A DNA stretch of 64,000 bases. It comes from Owenia fusiformis (lineage: Eukaryota; Annelida; Polychaeta; Sabellida; Oweniidae). The stretch lies in contig CAIIXF020000011.1 of NCBI GenBank assembly GCA_903813345.2, forward strand, positions 18,087,754-18,151,753, written 5' to 3'. The position numbers and the translations under genes are program-made. The notes under the pieces are model-generated. The model searched no databases. It saw only the letters and a list, made by a program, of their open reading frames with translations, and was not told the origin of the DNA. Position 1 is the stretch's first letter. Each line of letters starts with the position of its first letter. Of the stretch, positions 60,796 through 64,000 are shown piece after piece.

Positions 60796-62488
60796 ATCTT
60801 ATTCTGTAATCATCCCTTGTAATGTCATTTTGATGCTCATTACACGTTATCATTTATTATAGCACTGTACGTGTGTATTTTCATGTTCAGGAGAGAGTGT
60901 CGTATTTTTGTCTTAAAGGTATGTACATCCAGGGATACCTATAAAATTCTTAATATCTGGTTGTAAACAGATTCTGATCATTTTTTCCGAGAATTGAAAA
61001 ATGAGGACATCTGGTTTTCTGACAGAGCGTCATGGTAACAGTCATAAATAATTGCCTGTTGTCATTTTGATGCCATTTTTGATTTTGAATCTTTAAAAGA
61101 GGGAATTACTACTCACCTATGGTGAAGATGATCCTCAACCCACAGAAGCAACAGTGAAAGCAAAATGGCCTATCAGTTCTGTTCTATTAAGGAATTGATG
61201 ATGAATGATGCATAGGTATTTGCTATAGGCTTGTAAAATAGTCTATCAGAACTGTTCCATTGACAAGATAGAATTGCTAACAGTTAGACTTAGTAGATTT
61301 AAAAACATCTGTAGAAGTAGAAATTTTAAAGGCATACTGAATTTAACTGAGGATAGGAGGTCGATAAAGTTAAATTCTCGTACATATTCTTGAAATTCAG
61401 TTCATCCATGGTTTGAGATAAAATGTATCATTTCCACTTTCTTAATTCAGATTGTTTCCAAAATGCAGAAACACTGATACATTCCAAGAAAAATTGCATT
61501 TCTTGCATTTGTGCAGGAGACTTAATGGACATAGATATGAATCTGAAGCCATAGTGAAGCCTGTTGGGGCCTCTCTGATTGGGATATCAATTTTTTGTGA
61601 ATATCATATTGGCTCATACTAGCTTTACATATCAGTATTGATGAGAAAATGATGCTCTCTATTGATTCAATTTTCTCAACCATCAAACAGTATAATCCAA
61701 AATGTAAATGAATATCATTTAAGGAATGAACTTGAATATAAGGAAGGGAACTACAATTCTCACCTTTTTCTTAATACATGTACACTGTACAGTCATGTAG
61801 TTAATTTTAAGGGGCTCTATGAATGCTAGAGACATTTTGCGCATCCATGTATGTATGTGTTATCATACAGCCAATTGCTTTGATCATTTGTGTTTTTGTA
61901 GGTACATTCATTATGTCATGACTAGCCTATCCCATTGTCTCCTTAAGGAGAAAGCTTTCAGGCAGACAGTCAAATTAACCTTTAATGTCAAATCAGCTGT
62001 AATTTATCCTGCTGTTATTTATCAAAAATCAAAAATGGCTGCATTTGAAGAACAAAATAACATACAACTATAAAGCTACCAATTAAAAGCATGAAGACTG
62101 CTCCTGATATATGCTGCTCTTCGCTAATTTTTAGCTAGCTCACATGGATGAATTTTTATAATCACCAATTTGTTAATTTTGCAACAATACTGTTATGTAT
62201 TATAAAACTGAATTGTTCTAATGACATTTCACTGCCAATAGCTGTAATAACACAAATTATCGTACACGCATTGAATTTATGATCAATGATATAGTGGTGA
62301 ACTATATTAAAGGTAATGCATATGGCGAACAGGAACTTCTGGATATTTTGTCTTTTTAGTTATATGCATTACATGTACTTTTAGCTGACAGGTGATTTCT
62401 CAATGTTGTGTTATTTTCCCAAAAAATAGTAAGTTTAAATGTAAATTAGTTGGTTCTAAACTTGTATGAGTGTGGAATATATGTACTT

Positions 62489-62665
62489 TGACAGTAGCCC
62501 AGGGCTAGTAAGAAAAGTTCCATATTTTCACATCCAAGTTAGAAATTGACCTTAATTTGACAGTAGCCCTGCAGCAGCCCAGGGATGATAAATAGCCTTA
62601 CTCTTACAGTAGCCCAGGGCAAATAAGAAATTGTGCTTACTTTGAGACAAGCCCAAGGTTGTTGG
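62489..62665. repeat. Degenerate ACAGTAGCCCAGGGC array
   Basis: Three to four diverged copies of a ~40-65-base unit, ACAGTAGCCCAGGGCTAGTA followed by AGAAATTG. Confidence 0.6.
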
Positions 62666-63171
62666 AAAATGGCCTGTGGTTTAACGATTTTGAAGATTAT
62701 TTTGGGAACCTTGAGATATAAGATGGAAATTTTTGTAGCAATCGATCTTATTGAATATTTTATAATCAGATTTTTTAGTATTCCTATTAGGCACTCCTGG
62801 GTCAGCATGCCTCTTTTCTGACATTTAATTAATATGTGCAAAAATGGATCAAGATAGAAAAACTAAAAGAAGGTCACATAAAGGATTAACAATTTATGAA
62901 ATGATAATTAGTATTGAATTTCCACTATGCCCTTGAAATCACATATGTTATCCTATTGATTGCACAAAATATTTTTCAATGCAAATGTCAATGAAGCAAT
63001 TTTAATTAACATACTTAGATTCATCTAAAGTAAAAGCCATGTTATTGCACTTTAGCCTTTTATATTCCTGTATTACTTTATACAGTAGAGTCAATACAAC
63101 ATATTAGCCTTTGTATTGTTCTGGAAACTCTGGGAATGCATACTTTTCAGTGAGAATGCTGCTTTCATATA

Positions 63172-63300
63172 CAGTAAAACTTGTCTTAGTGAACACCTTT
63201 CTCTAATAAACACCTCTCTCTAGTACACACCCTTCCTTAGCACATTCTCCTCTGTAGTTAACCTCTCTGTAATGAACACCTACCAACACTGAATGTTTTC
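63172..63300 (+). repeat. Pogo-like MITE, 5' part
   Basis: CAGTAAAACTTGTCTTAGTG start followed by four AACACCTCTC-like words in tandem; right TIR not seen. Confidence 0.6.
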
Positions 63301-64000
63301 TTGGCAACAGACAATACATTTGTGTTTTTTTTAGATAGGAACATTGACAAAACTTTCAATCATGTTACATAATAGATACTGTAGGATTTTTTCAATTATT
63401 TTAAAGATATCAGGCTTGAAATTTCCATTTGTGTGAGTTCACTGGTTTCATTTTCTGTAATGTTTTTTTTTTAACAAAATTCTGTGCTGTTTTGAGGAAT
63501 TTTAAACTGATTCAGTGCTTGTATTATAATTTCCATTAATTTTCATTAGTCAGGGTTATATTTAAATAATTATGTAATAATTATATATTATTATATTCAA
63601 CTTCATTTAAGTTTTTAACAGAGTAAACAAGTCTAGTTTTTTGGATAGGAAAAAGAATCCTTTATCTGTAATCAATATGCATGCTTTTATAGCCATACCA
63701 CAGTTCATGTTAAATTTAACCATAGAATGTTACAAAAATATAAAGTTAAACAAGGAGAAGGAAGAGCTATATTTAATTTATACATCTATAATAAAATGTA
63801 TCTACTTTACTTTTGAGGTCTATCAGTCCAAATACTATTGGATTAACTGCAGAAAAATATATAAAACAGTTATGAATTTTATAAATCCCGGGAGATATTT
63901 TCTATGGATTAATGTGCTATATTTTATCGATCTACAGTATACCGCTGTGTTCCATTTATGTTTCTCTATTGATGTACAGCTAGACCAACATAGCATAAAG

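Larger units (their letters stand above)
47109..64000 (+). other. Presumed tomosyn intron 2 (to window end)
   Basis: No segment resembling the expected third exon (FGRPG...C-QHDSG...LW) was found in 16.9 kb. The stretch holds several tandem arrays and mobile elements listed separately; between them, 47110-48040, 48445-51020, 51215-53085, 53375-54795, 55400-56220 and 60800-62485 show nothing coding. Missing a short exon by eye is possible, and another gene could lie within. Confidence 0.5.

Noticed and set aside
60889-60917. 28-bp segment between CATGTTCAG and AAAG followed by GTATGT
   Set aside because: Good splice-like borders but far too short, and not matching the tomosyn sequence expected next.

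Overview
The window looks like non-coding, repeat-rich DNA from a metazoan nuclear genome, most likely a marine invertebrate. It is AT-rich. Reading frames are short and broken, GT-AG introns are visible, and there is no operon structure, ribosome binding site or bacterial gene. The species cannot be fixed from sequence alone.

Only one gene is recognised with confidence. It is the 5' end of a tomosyn (STXBP5/STXBP5L-type syntaxin-binding WD40 protein) on the + strand: exon 1 at 46766-46894, a 116-base intron, and exon 2 at 47011-47108. No exon 3 was found in the remaining 16.9 kb, which is therefore read as part of a very long second intron. A second well-formed first coding exon lies at 9621-9761 (+), with a clean start context and a consensus donor; its gene is not recognised. 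Weaker exon-like segments lie on the - strand at 38524-38621, 38868-38897 and 41805-41869. A decayed LINE reverse-transcriptase fragment lies at 1462-2240 (-).

Most of the rest is mobile or repeated DNA, and repeat names used here are local labels. TIR-A is five insertions with CAGGCCCGTAGCC ends and 5-bp target duplications. TIR-B is six copies with CAGTGATCTCC/CAGTGTTCTCC ends. A pogo/Tigger-like MITE family has CAGTAAAACCTGT ends and TA targets. TTAA-F is two 600-bp foldback elements nested inside other elements. Single insertions include a piggyBac-type MITE, a Tc1-like MITE, a TA-flanked foldback element at 58239-59720, a 4.9-kb palindromic element at 29117-33997 and two copies of a TATA-bearing insertion (10155 and 57627). 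Tandem arrays include an 18-bp minisatellite (12132-13170), a 57-bp array (10690-11430), a 50-bp array (24770-25395), a CCATGG-rich satellite with a large palindrome (20845-22885), and arrays inside the tomosyn intron.

Region by region: 1-9.6 kb holds a LINE relic and repeats. 9.6-13.2 kb holds the orphan exon, a promoter-like insertion and two arrays. 13-29 kb is gene-poor with MITEs and the CCATGG satellite. 29-34 kb is the palindromic element. 34-46 kb is MITEs and candidate minus-strand exons. From 46.4 kb to the end is the tomosyn promoter, first exons and intron. There is no multi-gene pathway here to describe. The most unusual structures are the nested palindromes with recoverable empty sites and the repeated cassette that combines a TATA box with a splice donor.
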